6,811 nt of DNA, taken from contig WLHY01000048.1 of the NCBI GenBank assembly GCA_009702465.1, forward strand, positions 1 through 6,811. The letters are read 5' to 3'. A model generated the notes under the pieces. It saw nothing but the letters and a program-made list of their open reading frames with translations, ran no database searches and had not been told where the DNA came from. This stretch comes from Actinomycetota bacterium. Lineage in GTDB: Bacteria; Actinomycetota; Actinomycetes; Nanopelagicales; Nanopelagicaceae. This document shows positions 1 through 6,811 of the stretch, in pieces (the first letter of the stretch is position 1; each line of letters begins with the position of its first letter). Both the position numbers and the translations under genes were made by a program.

Positions 1-554
1 CGTTCATTTAAGGTAATAAATGGATCACCAGCAATTTGTTCTGAGAATCTTGTACAGCGAGCGCACAGCACGCAACGTTCACGATCCAATAAAACTTGTG
101 AGGAGATTGCAACTGGCTTTTCAAATGTTCGCTTTACACCCTCATAACGTGAGCTTTCACGTCCATTAGACATCGCCTGATTTTGCAGCGGACACTCGCC
201 ACCCTTATCGCAAACTGGGCAATCAAGTGGGTGGTTGATTAACAACAACTCCATGATTCCCTTTTGTGCCTTATCAGCAACAGCAGAGGTAAGTTGAGTT
301 TTTACAACCATGCCATTTTCAACTGGAATTGTGCAAGAGGCTTGTGGCTTAGGAAATGCTCTGCCATTAATTTCAATATCAACTAAACATTGACGACAAG
401 CGCCTGCTGGATCCAATAATGGGTGATCACAAAAACGTGGAATTTGAATACCAAGTTTCTCAGCAGCACGAATAACTAGCGTTCCCTTCGGAACTGTTAC
501 TTCAAAGCCATCAATTACACAGGTGATTAGCTCGACGGTTACATCAGTACTCAC
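1..554 (-). CDS. nuoG: NADH-quinone oxidoreductase subunit G, N-terminal part (cut by window edge)
   Basis: This is the 5' end (184 codons plus 2 bases) of the large iron-sulfur subunit of complex I, which carries electrons from NuoF towards NuoB in the cytoplasmic arm. I translated it from the GTG at 554; that GTG overlaps the nuoF TGA as GTGA, with an AGG six bases upstream. Residues about 1-90 are a ferredoxin-like domain with Cys42, Cys53, Cys56 and Cys74, the expected N1b [2Fe-2S] ligands. Next comes His108-x3-Cys112-x2-Cys115-x5-Cys121, the His-ligated [4Fe-4S] cluster (N5). Cys161, Cys164 and Cys167 (RCVLCARC) begin the N4 site, whose fourth ligand lies outside the window. The spacings of the last two groups equal those I recall for Thermus Nqo3. 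The molybdopterin-oxidoreductase-like remainder is not visible. The first cluster set alone would also fit formate dehydrogenase or hydrogenase subunits, but the nuo context settles the call. Confidence 0.95.
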   Translation of the reverse strand, partial: MSTDVTVELITCVIDGFEVTVPKGTLVIRAAEKLGIQIPRFCDHPLLDPAGACRQCLVDIEINGRAFPKPQASCTIPVENGMVVKTQLTSAVADKAQKGIMELLLINHPLDCPVCDKGGECPLQNQAMSNGRESSRYEGVKRTFEKPVAISSQVLLDRERCVLCARCTRFSEQIAGDPFITLNE

Positions 555-1855
555 TTGGCACCTACATTTTCAAACAAGGTGGCAGCTGCAGGATCAAATG
601 GACAACCACCAATTGCTAGGTGATCTAAATACTCTTGGCGGAAGTACTTAAGGGAGGAGATGATTGGGCTTGCTGCACCATCTGCAAGAGCACAAAATGA
701 ACGACCCATGATGTTGTCGCAAAGATCTAACAACTTATCTAGATCAGCTTCAGTACCACGACCAGCCTCTAGATCCTTAAGAACTTGTACCAACCACCAA
801 GTGCCTTCGCGACATGGTGTGCACTTTCCACAAGATTCATGCTTATAAAACTCAGTCCAACGCAATACGGCGCGGACAATACATGTGGTCTCATCAAAGA
901 TTTGTAACGCCTTTGTGCCAAGCATTGATCCAGCTGCAGCTACACCCTCGTAATCAAGTGGTACATCTAAATGTGCATCGGTGAAGATTGGGGTTGATGA
1001 TCCACCTGGTGTCCAGAATTTAAGTTTGTGGCCTTTACGAACTCCACCAGAGATTTCTAACAACTCCCGCAAAGTAATTCCAAGTGGTGCTTCAAACTGT
1101 CCTGGGTTGGTGACATGTCCAGAGAGTGAGTAAAGGGTGAAGCCTTTGCTCTTCTCAGTTCCCATTGCGCTAAACCATTCGACGCCATTTTTAACAATTG
1201 CTGGAACTGATGCAATTGATTCAACATTGTTAACCACAGTTGGTTTTGCATACAAGCCTGCGATCGCTGGGAATGGTGGACGCAATCTTGGTTGACCACG
1301 AAAACCCTCTAGTGAATCAAGAAGTGCAGTTTCTTCACCACAGATATATGCACCTGCGCCAACATGTAAAACTAATTCGAGATCAAAACCTTTGCCAAGA
1401 ATATTTTTTCCTAGCAACCCAGCTGCATAAGCATCTTCGATCGCCTGCTGTACTCGTCTAACAACATGGGTAACCTCGCCACGAATATAGATAAATGCAT
1501 AGTTAGCACGGATTGCATATGAACCAATAATTACGCCTTCAATTAAAACATGTGGGTTAGCCATTAATAGTGGAGTATCTTTACAAGTGCCAGGTTCAGA
1601 TTCATCTGCATTAACAACTAAGTAATGCTCTTTGTTATCTCCTTGCGGAATAAATCCCCACTTGTTTCCAGTTGGAAATCCTGCACCGCCGCGGCCTCGT
1701 AAACCAGAGTCCTTAACCAATTGAATTACTGCATCAGGTTGCATTTCTAATGCTTTAGCAATCGCTGTGTAGCCACCATTGCGTTTGTATGCTGCGATGG
1801 TAAATGAATCTGCTTCATCCCAATGCGCAGAGAGAACTGGCGTTAACTTTGTCAT
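551..1855 (-). CDS. nuoF: NADH-quinone oxidoreductase subunit F (NADH/FMN-binding, 51 kDa)
   Basis: NuoF oxidises NADH at the tip of the cytoplasmic arm, passing electrons to FMN and then to cluster N3. The 434-residue length is normal for the family. The glycine-rich nucleotide/FMN motif [13 protein letters not shown] lies at residues 54-66, [12 protein letters not shown] at 82-93 and [19 protein letters not shown] at about 166-184. The N3 [4Fe-4S] ligands are Cys342, Cys345 and Cys348 ([12 protein letters not shown]) plus Cys388 ([10 protein letters not shown]); the 40-residue gap between the last two matches Thermus Nqo1. The ATG at 1855 shares one base with the nuoE stop (TAATG). A good ribosome site, AAAGGGTGG, lies six bases upstream inside the nuoE end, so translation is probably both coupled and independently initiated. 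It ends in a GTGA overlap with nuoG. HoxF or FdsB relatives are excluded by the nuoABCDE context and by the absence of fused domains. Confidence 0.98.
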   Translation of the reverse strand: MTKLTPVLSAHWDEADSFTIAAYKRNGGYTAIAKALEMQPDAVIQLVKDSGLRGRGGAGFPTGNKWGFIPQGDNKEHYLVVNADESEPGTCKDTPLLMANPHVLIEGVIIGSYAIRANYAFIYIRGEVTHVVRRVQQAIEDAYAAGLLGKNILGKGFDLELVLHVGAGAYICGEETALLDSLEGFRGQPRLRPPFPAIAGLYAKPTVVNNVESIASVPAIVKNGVEWFSAMGTEKSKGFTLYSLSGHVTNPGQFEAPLGITLRELLEISGGVRKGHKLKFWTPGGSSTPIFTDAHLDVPLDYEGVAAAGSMLGTKALQIFDETTCIVRAVLRWTEFYKHESCGKCTPCREGTWWLVQVLKDLEAGRGTEADLDKLLDLCDNIMGRSFCALADGAASPIISSLKYFRQEYLDHLAIGGCPFDPAAATLFENVGAK

Positions 1856-2481
1856 TAATTGCCACCCTTTGATCTCTTTAAACCAAGCAGAGTTGGCTCT
1901 CCCGCTTGTAATCCCTCATTAGCTAAACCATCTGAGATGCCGGCAAGAACAGCTGAGTTTTGCTTCCAAGTGCGAAGTGTTTTTGGACCACGTGTTGGTG
2001 CAGGTGGATTACCAGCTCGTGCACCATCTACTAAATCCTTCACCGATTGCACTGTTTGATTGTCGAAAAACTCCCAGTTAACCATAACAACTGGTGCGTA
2101 ATCACAAGCTGCATTGCACTCAATATGTTCTACTGAAACTTTACCATCTGCGGTTACGCCATCATTTTCAATATCTAAGTGTTCTTTGATTGATTCAAAT
2201 ATTGCATCGCCACCCATAACTGCACACAAAGTATTAGTACAGATTCCAACATGGTATTCACCAACTGGCTTTGATTTGTACTGGGTGTAAAAGGTTGAAA
2301 CCGCAGTAACTTCAGCGGTAGCTAGCTCTAGCTTCTGGGCTATAACTTCAATTCCCTCATTTGTAACATAACCATCAATTGATTGAACAAAGTGAAGTAA
2401 TGGCATGATGGCAGAACGCTTGCGCGGATAACGGGTAATAATTGCATCCATAGTTGCGATCTGCTCAGTTGTAAATTTCAT
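1855..2481 (-). CDS. nuoE: NADH-quinone oxidoreductase subunit E ([2Fe-2S] 24 kDa)
   Basis: NuoE is the thioredoxin-fold [2Fe-2S] partner of NuoF in the NADH-oxidising module. Residues about 1-70 form the helical lead-in (AIMPLLHFVQSIDGYVTNEG, then VSTFYTQY). The thioredoxin-like domain carries Cys81 and Cys86 (CTNTLC), then Cys122 and Cys126 (CNAAC). These are the N1a ligands, with the same relative spacing (5, 36, 4) as Thermus Nqo2 as I recall it. After about residue 155 there is a proline-rich tail of some 50 residues (NPPAPTRGPKTLRTWKQ onward), which is usual in actinobacterial NuoE and gives a length of 208. The ATG at 2481 shares one base with the nuoD TAA; only a weak GGTGG lies upstream, so expression probably leans on coupling to nuoD. 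The order D-E-F is standard. Confidence 0.97.
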   Translation of the reverse strand: MKFTTEQIATMDAIITRYPRKRSAIMPLLHFVQSIDGYVTNEGIEVIAQKLELATAEVTAVSTFYTQYKSKPVGEYHVGICTNTLCAVMGGDAIFESIKEHLDIENDGVTADGKVSVEHIECNAACDYAPVVMVNWEFFDNQTVQSVKDLVDGARAGNPPAPTRGPKTLRTWKQNSAVLAGISDGLANEGLQAGEPTLLGLKRSKGGN

Positions 2482-3821
2482 TAGCGATCAACACCACCCA
2501 TAACTGGATCGATTGATGCTACCGCTGCAACCACATCAGAGATCTGGCCGCCATCACACATTGCAGCTGTTGCTTGTAAATTATTAAATGATGGTTCGCG
2601 GAAGTGGACACGGTAAGGACGTGTGCCGCCATCGGAGATTAAGTGAACACCTAACTCGCCACGTGGTGATTCAACAGTTGTGTAAACCTGACCAGCTGGA
2701 ACCCGGAAGCCTTCAGTAACCAATTTAAAGTGATGAATTAACGCCTCCATTGATTCACCCATAATTTCACGAATATGATTTAACGAGTTACCCATACCAT
2801 CGCCACCAATTGATAGCTGAGATGGCCAAGCAATCTTCTTATCCGCCACCATTACTGGTTGACCTTCTAACTTCTCTAACTTAGTGACACACTGTTCGAT
2901 GATTCGAAGTGATTGCTCTAGCTCTTGCATTCTGATTAAAAATCTTCCATATACATCACAGGTATCAGTTGTTGGAATATCAAATTGGTAATCCTCGTAG
3001 CCGCAGTAAGGCTGTGCTTTACGGAGATCCCATGGCAAACCAGTTGAACGCAAAACTGGTCCAGTAATTCCTAATGTGGTGCAACCAGCTAGATCTAGGT
3101 AGCCAATTCCTTGAGTGCGCTTTATCCAGATTGAGTTTCCAACTAATAACTTCTCATTATCCTTAAAGTTTTTACGTAACTCTTTGACCGTCTCTTTAAT
3201 TTTTGTTAGCGCTCCAGCTGGTAGATCTTGTGCGACTCCACCTGGTCTGACATACGCCATATTCATACGCAATCCTGCGACCATCTCAAATACATCAAGT
3301 ACTTTCTCGCGTTCGCGGAAGGCGAAGATCATTGGTGAAAGAGCACCTAGCTCGAGTGCGCCAGTTCCAAGTGCAACCATGTGAGATGAGATTCGGTTGA
3401 ACTCCATCATCATTACGCGAATTACAGTGGCTCGCTCCGTTATGTCATTGGTAATTCCTAATAACTTTTCTACACCTAAGCAGTATGCAGTCTCATTAAA
3501 TAATGGTGCTAAGTAATCCATGCGAGTTACAAAGGTGACACCTTGTGTCCATGATCGGTACTCGGTATTTTTCTCAATTCCAGTGTGAAGATAACCAATT
3601 CCACAACGGGTTTCGGTAATAGTTTCGCCCTCAAGTTCAAGAACTAATCGCAACACACCATGAGTGGATGGATGTTGTGGTCCCATATTTACAACTACGC
3701 GCTCCTCTTTAGTTGCGCCAATCTCAGTAACCATGGAATCCCAATCGCCACCAGTAACTGAATAGACGCGACCTTCTGTGGTTTCACGTGATGATGCGTA
3801 TGGATCGGTGAAGGTACTCAT
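2481..3821 (-). CDS. nuoD: NADH-quinone oxidoreductase subunit D (49 kDa, quinone-site subunit)
   Basis: NuoD forms, together with NuoB, the cavity where quinone (here presumably menaquinone) is reduced. It descends from the large subunit of [NiFe] hydrogenases but has lost the metal site. The 446 residues start with a leader of about 45 residues typical of actinobacteria ([20 protein letters not shown]), then GPQHPSTHG at 47-55 and the stretch [20 protein letters not shown] ending in TRMDYL. His54 and Tyr103 correspond by position (49 apart) to the quinone-headgroup residues His38 and Tyr87 of Thermus Nqo4, so the site looks intact. The C-terminus, DPVMGGVDR, is the family's usual ending. 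The ATG at 3821 overlaps the nuoC stop as ATGA and has a clear GGAG six bases upstream. No oddities seen. Confidence 0.98.
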   Translation of the reverse strand: MSTFTDPYASSRETTEGRVYSVTGGDWDSMVTEIGATKEERVVVNMGPQHPSTHGVLRLVLELEGETITETRCGIGYLHTGIEKNTEYRSWTQGVTFVTRMDYLAPLFNETAYCLGVEKLLGITNDITERATVIRVMMMEFNRISSHMVALGTGALELGALSPMIFAFREREKVLDVFEMVAGLRMNMAYVRPGGVAQDLPAGALTKIKETVKELRKNFKDNEKLLVGNSIWIKRTQGIGYLDLAGCTTLGITGPVLRSTGLPWDLRKAQPYCGYEDYQFDIPTTDTCDVYGRFLIRMQELEQSLRIIEQCVTKLEKLEGQPVMVADKKIAWPSQLSIGGDGMGNSLNHIREIMGESMEALIHHFKLVTEGFRVPAGQVYTTVESPRGELGVHLISDGGTRPYRVHFREPSFNNLQATAAMCDGGQISDVVAAVASIDPVMGGVDR

Positions 3822-4456
3822 TGATAACTCCGTCGCTCGGAAGGAGCTGGCACAGTTGCACCTTTGTACTCAATTGGAATTCCACCAAGTGGATAATCTT
3901 TTCGTTGTGGGAATCCATCCCAATCATCTGGCATCAAGATACGAGTTAATCCTGGGTGGTTATCAAAAATAATTCCAAACATGTCATAAGTTTCGCGCTC
4001 GTGCCAATTTGTGCCAGCCCATACCTCTACTAATGAAGGTAGATGTGGATCTGACTCAGGTACACAAACCTCTAATCTAATTCTTTGATTATTTGTAATT
4101 GAAAGTAAGGCGATAACAACATGTAGCTCACGACCTACCTCTGCCGGATAGTGAGCACCACTTACCGAAACACACATCTCAAAGCGAAGTTGATCACGCA
4201 AAATTTTTGCTACTTCAAATAATCGCTCGCGCTTTACAAATAAGGTTAACTCGCCTCGATCAACAACTACCTTTTCAATCGCATCACTAAATGCTGGAAA
4301 TGCTCGCTCTAACTCATCGGCAACCTGATCAAAGTAGCCACCAAATGGCCGTTGGGTTGAACCAATACTTTGAACTGATTTAACCAAGCCACCAAATCCA
4401 GAGGTATCACCAGATCCAGTTACGCCAAACATTCCATTGCTGGTCTCGGTGCTCAT
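3818..4456 (-). CDS. nuoC: NADH-quinone oxidoreductase subunit C (30 kDa)
   Basis: NuoC is the 30 kDa-type structural subunit of the connecting (quinone-side) module of complex I, bound to NuoD and carrying no cofactor. The family signature appears as [19 protein letters not shown] at residues 152-170, followed by [20 protein letters not shown] at 171-190. The glycine-rich leader [16 protein letters not shown] at 8-23 is a feature I know from actinobacterial NuoC. Separate nuoC and nuoD genes exclude the fused NuoCD form of Escherichia coli. The ATG at 4456 overlaps the nuoB stop (ATGA), with AAAGGG about nine bases upstream; the gene ends in another ATGA overlap with nuoD. The length of 212 residues is ordinary for a C subunit with this leader. 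Confidence 0.97.
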   Translation of the reverse strand: MSTETSNGMFGVTGSGDTSGFGGLVKSVQSIGSTQRPFGGYFDQVADELERAFPAFSDAIEKVVVDRGELTLFVKRERLFEVAKILRDQLRFEMCVSVSGAHYPAEVGRELHVVIALLSITNNQRIRLEVCVPESDPHLPSLVEVWAGTNWHERETYDMFGIIFDNHPGLTRILMPDDWDGFPQRKDYPLGGIPIEYKGATVPAPSERRSYQ

Positions 4457-5007
4457 GCAAGCAGACCCTTTAATTGATGGGTTGGTGTTGCAGCGAGCGC
4501 TGCTGCTTCAACCTCTTTAATAATTTTTTCGCGATTTGGTCCTAGCTTGCTCTCGCCAATTTGATCATGTAACTTCAAAATTGCATCCATTAACATCTCA
4601 GGGCGTGGTGGGCAACCAGGTAGATAAATATCAACTGGAACTATGTGATCAACACCTTGCACAATCGCATAATTGTTAAACATTCCACCAGATGATGCAC
4701 ATGCACCCATCGCTAATACCCATTTTGGTCCAGCCATTTGATCATAAATCTGTCGTACAACTGGCGCCATCTTGTTGCTAACTCTTCCAGCTACGATCAT
4801 TAAATCTGCTTGGCGAGGGGATGCGCGGAAAACTTCCATTCCAAATCTAGCTAAGTCGTAACGACCAGCACCGGCCGCCATCATCTCAATAGCGCAACAA
4901 GCCAAACCAAAGGTTGCTGGCCACAATGAGTTCTTTCGCATGTAACCAGCTAATTTTTCAACTGTGGTTAGTAAAAACCCACTTGGTAACTTCTCTTCTA
5001 AACCCAT
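4453..5007 (-). CDS. nuoB: NADH-quinone oxidoreductase subunit B (cluster N2 subunit)
   Basis: NuoB carries N2, the last [4Fe-4S] cluster of complex I, which hands electrons to quinone at the NuoB/NuoD interface. With the ATG at 5007 the protein has 184 residues and begins [19 protein letters not shown]. The N2 ligands are the tandem Cys37-Cys38 (LACCAIEMM), Cys103 ([11 protein letters not shown]) and Cys132 (PGCPPRPE). Their spacing (1, 65, 29) equals that of Thermus Nqo6 as I recall it. An in-frame GTG at 5040 would add 11 residues and overlap nuoA by 31 bases. I prefer 5007 because it sits 2 bases after the nuoA stop, has GGGA six bases upstream, and begins at the conserved N-terminus. The 3' end overlaps nuoC by four bases. 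Confidence 0.97.
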   Translation of the reverse strand: MGLEEKLPSGFLLTTVEKLAGYMRKNSLWPATFGLACCAIEMMAAGAGRYDLARFGMEVFRASPRQADLMIVAGRVSNKMAPVVRQIYDQMAGPKWVLAMGACASSGGMFNNYAIVQGVDHIVPVDIYLPGCPPRPEMLMDAILKLHDQIGESKLGPNREKIIKEVEAAALAATPTHQLKGLLA

Positions 5008-5009
5008 TT

Positions 5010-5369
5010 TTAATCCCACTCCAATCCGCCGCGGCGCCACACATAAGCAAAGGCCACAAAAACAGTTCCAATAAATAAGGCCATCTCTACTAAACCAAAG
5101 ACTCCTAATTGATCAAATGCGACCGCCCATGGATATAAAAAGACAATTTCAATATCAAAGATGATAAATAGCATCGCAGTTAAGAAGTACTTAACCGGAA
5201 ATCTGCCACCGCCGGTAGCTTGTGGTGATGGTTCGATGCCACACTCATAAGCATCTGTCTTTGCTCGGTTGTATCTTTTCGGACCAGTGACCGCTGCGGC
5301 AATGATTGAGAAGAGTCCAAAACCTAGGCCAATTGCGCCAATCGCAAGAATTGGAACGTATGGATTCAT
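5010..5369 (-). CDS. nuoA: NADH-quinone oxidoreductase subunit A (membrane subunit)
   Basis: NuoA is a small membrane subunit at the junction of the peripheral and membrane arms of complex I, next to the quinone-entry region. The 119 residues contain three hydrophobic spans, at about 5-27, 60-82 and 89-110. The first loop carries YECG (41-44) in [10 protein letters not shown], the conserved NuoA loop motif. The second helix holds the conserved acidic pair in FDIE (Asp72, Glu74) followed by VFLYPW. It ends RRGGLEWD and the next ATG (nuoB) is 2 bases away. The ATG at 5369 is preceded by TTTGAGAT, giving only a weak ribosome site. It is the first nuo gene and lies 31 bases after menG on the same strand, so it may be read from the menG promoter, a local promoter, or both. 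Confidence 0.97.
   Translation of the reverse strand: MNPYVPILAIGAIGLGFGLFSIIAAAVTGPKRYNRAKTDAYECGIEPSPQATGGGRFPVKYFLTAMLFIIFDIEIVFLYPWAVAFDQLGVFGLVEMALFIGTVFVAFAYVWRRGGLEWD
5014..5017 (-). promoter_or_regulatory. Ribosome binding site that decides the nuoB start
   Basis: On the minus strand GGGA lies at 5017-5014, six bases before the ATG at 5007, inside the last codons of nuoA. The alternative upstream GTG at 5040 is preceded by TTTGCTTATGT with no purine-rich site. This supports the shorter, 184-residue NuoB. The match is only four bases, so the call rests mainly on position. Confidence 0.5.
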
Positions 5370-5400
5370 ATCTCAAATCTTAGGCGTAGCCAGTGAGGGC
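5370..5400 (-). promoter_or_regulatory. menG-nuoA spacer with a possible weak -10 element
   Basis: This 31-base spacer separates the menG stop from the nuoA ATG. I find no stem-loop followed by a T-run, so transcription from menG into nuoA is probably uninterrupted. On the minus strand TAAGAT at 5382-5377 resembles an actinobacterial -10 (TAnnnT) and would place a transcript start at or next to the nuoA ATG, i.e. nearly leaderless. No convincing -35 lies 16-18 bases upstream, so a separate nuo promoter here is only a possibility. Confidence 0.25.
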
Positions 5401-6102
5401 TTATGCCACTTGCCCTTTATAGCCAATGTGAACTGCGACAATTCCAAAGGTTAAATCCTGCCAACTGACCGATTCCCAGCCTGACTGTCTCATTACTTGG
5501 GCCAGAGCGCTCTGGTTAGGCCAGGCCTGTATCGACTCTGCCAAATAAATATATGCAGCCGGATTTTTAGAGATGCGCTTAGCAATCACCGGTAATGCCC
5601 GCATCAAATACTTTAAATAAATAATTCGGAAAATTTTATTTGTTGGATGGGAGAATTCACAAATAACAATTCGGCCACTCTCTTTTGTAACTCGCAGCGC
5701 CTCTTTCAATGCCAACGTCGCGTCATTGGTATTGCGAAGACCAAATGAAATAGTTGTAACATCAAAGGTATTTTCTTCAAATGGTAATTTTAACGCATCG
5801 CCATGTTGAAACTTAATGCCGCTATGACGTTTACGTCCGGCAGCTAACATCCCTTCTGAAAAATCTAGCGCGATAACATCCGCACCCTTTTTCACCAAGG
5901 GTTCACTTGATGAGCCGGTTCCTGCCGCAATATCTAGAATCTTCATTCCAGCCTTAGGTGCAATGATCGCCGTCACAACCTTGCGCCACGCCTTGGTTCG
6001 ACCAAGACTTAGGAGATCATTTAAAAAATCATATCGATTAGCCACACCATCAAACATCTTGGAGACATCATCTGGATCTTTATTTAAATTGGCTCTGACC
6101 AC
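5401..6102 (-). CDS. menG: Demethylmenaquinone methyltransferase (UbiE/MenG family)
   Basis: MenG uses S-adenosylmethionine to methylate demethylmenaquinone, the last step of menaquinone synthesis. Counting from the GTG at 6102 (233 residues, normal for the family), FDGVANRYDFLND lies at 17-29. The SAM-binding motif I, ILDIAAGTGSSS, lies at 55-66, motif II IALDFSEGML at 77-86, the SFGLRN block near 119-124, RVTKESGRIVICEFSHP near 137-153 and YIYLAESIQAWPNQ at 184-197. These blocks are diagnostic of the UbiE/COQ5 family; an actinobacterium would use the product for menaquinone rather than ubiquinone. The frame stays open upstream to a TTG at 6174, with an ATG at 6159. The added residues (LPIKFGFVCKAYSLENKP region) do not resemble the family, and the TTG form would overlap menF, so I prefer the GTG before VRANLNKDPDDV. 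It is followed directly by nuoA, linking quinone supply to complex I. Confidence 0.92.
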   Translation of the reverse strand: MVRANLNKDPDDVSKMFDGVANRYDFLNDLLSLGRTKAWRKVVTAIIAPKAGMKILDIAAGTGSSSEPLVKKGADVIALDFSEGMLAAGRKRHSGIKFQHGDALKLPFEENTFDVTTISFGLRNTNDATLALKEALRVTKESGRIVICEFSHPTNKIFRIIYLKYLMRALPVIAKRISKNPAAYIYLAESIQAWPNQSALAQVMRQSGWESVSWQDLTFGIVAVHIGYKGQVA

Positions 6103-6165
6103 GGGCTTATTCTCTAAGGAGTAGGCTTTACAGACAAATCCAAACTTGATGGGCAGCATAAAATC
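6103..6165. promoter_or_regulatory. Divergent menG / menF promoter gap
   Basis: Sixty-three bases separate the chosen menG GTG from the menF ATG, so both promoters must sit here or reach into the genes. For menG (minus strand) TTGTCT at 6137-6132, a 17-base spacer and GAGAAT at 6114-6109 would end seven bases before the GTG, the geometry of a leaderless transcript. For menF (plus strand) CAGACA at 6131-6136, 17 bases, then CAGCAT at 6154-6159 would likewise give a leaderless transcript at the ATG. The two -35 candidates occupy nearly the same bases. Each box matches consensus in only about 3-4 of 6 positions, so these are suggestions. Neither start has a strong ribosome site, which fits leaderless initiation but does not prove it. 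Confidence 0.35.
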
Positions 6166-6811
6166 ATGTCGCAACTAATCACCACCGAATTACTGGGTGA
6201 GCATCCACTGCTCTCCTCGATTAGTACTGCCGAAAATTTATCAACTGCATGGATTAGAAGTGGTGATGGCTTAATTGGATTTGGAGTTTATAAAGAGTTA
6301 GAGATTACTGGGCCAGAGCGATTTACATTAGCTCGAAATTGGTGGGATAAAGAGGTTGCTAATTTCACAATTAAAAACAATGTGCATGGTGGTGGAACCG
6401 GTCCAATTCTCTTTACCTCCTTTGCATTTGATGAGAGCGCACCATCTAAATTAATAATTCCACAAATTGTGATTGGTCAGAAAAATGGTAAATCTTGGAT
6501 CACTTGGATTGGCGATACCGCCCAACCTGAAATATCCCAATTAAAAAACTCAGTTGTTAGTGGTGAAATTAAATGGGCAGATGGTTCGATCTCTGAGGAT
6601 AAATGGCGTAACCAAGTAGCGGTAGCAATTAAATCTATCAATGCTGGTGAGCTCGAGAAAGTGGTATTGGCCCGAGATCTAACCGCTACCTCAACTACTG
6701 CAATTGATGCTCGTCAATTATTAAAGCGATTAGAAATTGAGTACCCCTCAACCTGGTTGTTTTTAGTTGATGGTTTAGTTGGCGCAACTCCTGAGTTATT
6801 AGTTCGCCTAA
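6166..6811 (+). CDS. menF: Isochorismate synthase, N-terminal part (cut by window edge)
   Basis: This open frame runs from the ATG at 6166 off the right edge (215 codons plus one base, no stop). It belongs to the chorismate-binding family; isochorismate synthase converts chorismate to isochorismate, the entry step of classical menaquinone synthesis. The N-terminal region has GDGLIGFG at 33-40, a block common in actinobacterial isochorismate synthases. LEKVVLARD at 163-171 places Lys165 at the position of the general base (Lys190 in Escherichia coli MenF). WLFLVDGLVGATPELLVRL at 197-215 is the strand-loop of the family, with GATPE at 206-210. The C-terminal catalytic half and Mg2+ ligands lie outside. 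A siderophore-type (EntC/DhbC) or salicylate synthase role is possible from the sequence, but the divergent menG neighbour favours menaquinone. An ATG at 6149 is out of frame. Confidence 0.88.
   Translation, partial: MSQLITTELLGEHPLLSSISTAENLSTAWIRSGDGLIGFGVYKELEITGPERFTLARNWWDKEVANFTIKNNVHGGGTGPILFTSFAFDESAPSKLIIPQIVIGQKNGKSWITWIGDTAQPEISQLKNSVVSGEIKWADGSISEDKWRNQVAVAIKSINAGELEKVVLARDLTATSTTAIDARQLLKRLEIEYPSTWLFLVDGLVGATPELLVRL

Noticed and set aside
660..848. Plus-strand open frame of 62 codons opposite nuoF
   Set aside because: It lies wholly antisense to the well-conserved nuoF 3' half and its translation is low-complexity and unrecognisable; a shadow frame.
1057..1461. Overlapping small open frames on both strands (1057-1299 minus, 1240-1461 plus)
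   Set aside because: Both lie inside nuoF in other frames, including the strictly conserved [11 protein letters not shown] region, and resemble no protein.
1..1855. nuoG/nuoF as subunits of an NAD-dependent formate dehydrogenase or bidirectional hydrogenase
   Set aside because: They continue directly from nuoA-B-C-D-E, and the quinone-site and N2-cluster subunits are present and intact, so this is complex I.
1859..2059. Plus-strand open frame of 66 codons opposite the nuoE tail
   Set aside because: Antisense to nuoE with no independent ribosome site or recognisable features.
3115..3972. Plus-strand open frames 3115-3384 and 3778-3972
   Set aside because: Antisense to nuoD and across the nuoC-nuoD junction; their existence follows from the codon bias of the real genes.
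5008..5040. Longer NuoB from the GTG at 5040 (195 residues)
   Set aside because: It would overlap nuoA by 31 bases, lacks a ribosome site and adds an unusual basic leader; the ATG at 5007 gives the conserved start.
5370..5400. Possible terminator between menG and nuoA
   Set aside because: Only a three-base-pair GGC/GCC pairing is visible and no T-run follows, so no intrinsic terminator is supported.
5269..5454. Plus-strand open frame across the nuoA-menG spacer
   Set aside because: It crosses nuoA, the spacer and the menG 3' end antisense; no start signal and no recognisable protein.
1..6811. A hidden novel system, mobile element, CRISPR array, tRNA or riboswitch
   Set aside because: Nearly every base is covered by recognised genes; the only gaps are 2, 31 and 63 bases long and too small to hold one. 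No direct-repeat arrays or inverted-repeat ends were noticed.

Overview
The window looks like a slice of a compact, fairly AT-rich actinobacterial chromosome. It holds the first seven genes of a proton-pumping NADH:quinone oxidoreductase (complex I, nuo) operon, headed by a menaquinone methyltransferase gene (menG/ubiE family). A second menaquinone gene (menF, isochorismate synthase) is divergently transcribed from the same short intergenic gap. Actinobacterial hallmarks include the glycine-rich [16 protein letters not shown] leader of NuoC, the long NuoD leader ahead of GPQHPSTHG, the NuoB N-terminus [10 protein letters not shown], and the extended NuoE tail. Base composition is well below that of Streptomyces or Mycobacterium (many TTA, ATT and AAT codons). 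That, with near-zero intergenic space, suggests a streamlined aquatic lineage such as freshwater acI/Nanopelagicales. The lineage is an inference from memory, not a search result.

Layout by position: 1-554 (minus) is the N-terminal 184 codons of nuoG, cut by the window edge. Then, all on the minus strand and so transcribed right to left, come nuoF (551-1855), nuoE (1855-2481), nuoD (2481-3821), nuoC (3818-4456), nuoB (4453-5007), nuoA (5010-5369) and menG (5401-6102). Positions 6103-6165 are a 63-base divergent promoter gap. From 6166 to the window end, on the plus strand, is the N-terminal 215 codons of menF. Transcription on the minus strand runs menG-nuoA-B-C-D-E-F-G. Every junction from nuoB to nuoG is a 1- or 4-base stop/start overlap, nuoA-nuoB is separated by 2 bases, and menG-nuoA by 31 bases.

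How the genes work together: MenF makes isochorismate, the committed precursor of the classical (o-succinylbenzoate) menaquinone pathway. MenG methylates demethylmenaquinone in the last step. Complex I then uses the menaquinone as electron acceptor: NuoE, NuoF and NuoG form the NADH-oxidising arm, NuoB, NuoC and NuoD carry electrons to the quinone site, and NuoA is part of the membrane base. The iron-sulfur ligands visible in NuoB, NuoE, NuoF and NuoG are intact, as are the quinone-site His/Tyr pair of NuoD, so the complex appears functional. I see no mobile element, CRISPR array, RNA gene, pseudogene or clearly novel system. The noteworthy points concern gene arrangement, start choice and the tight divergent promoter region.
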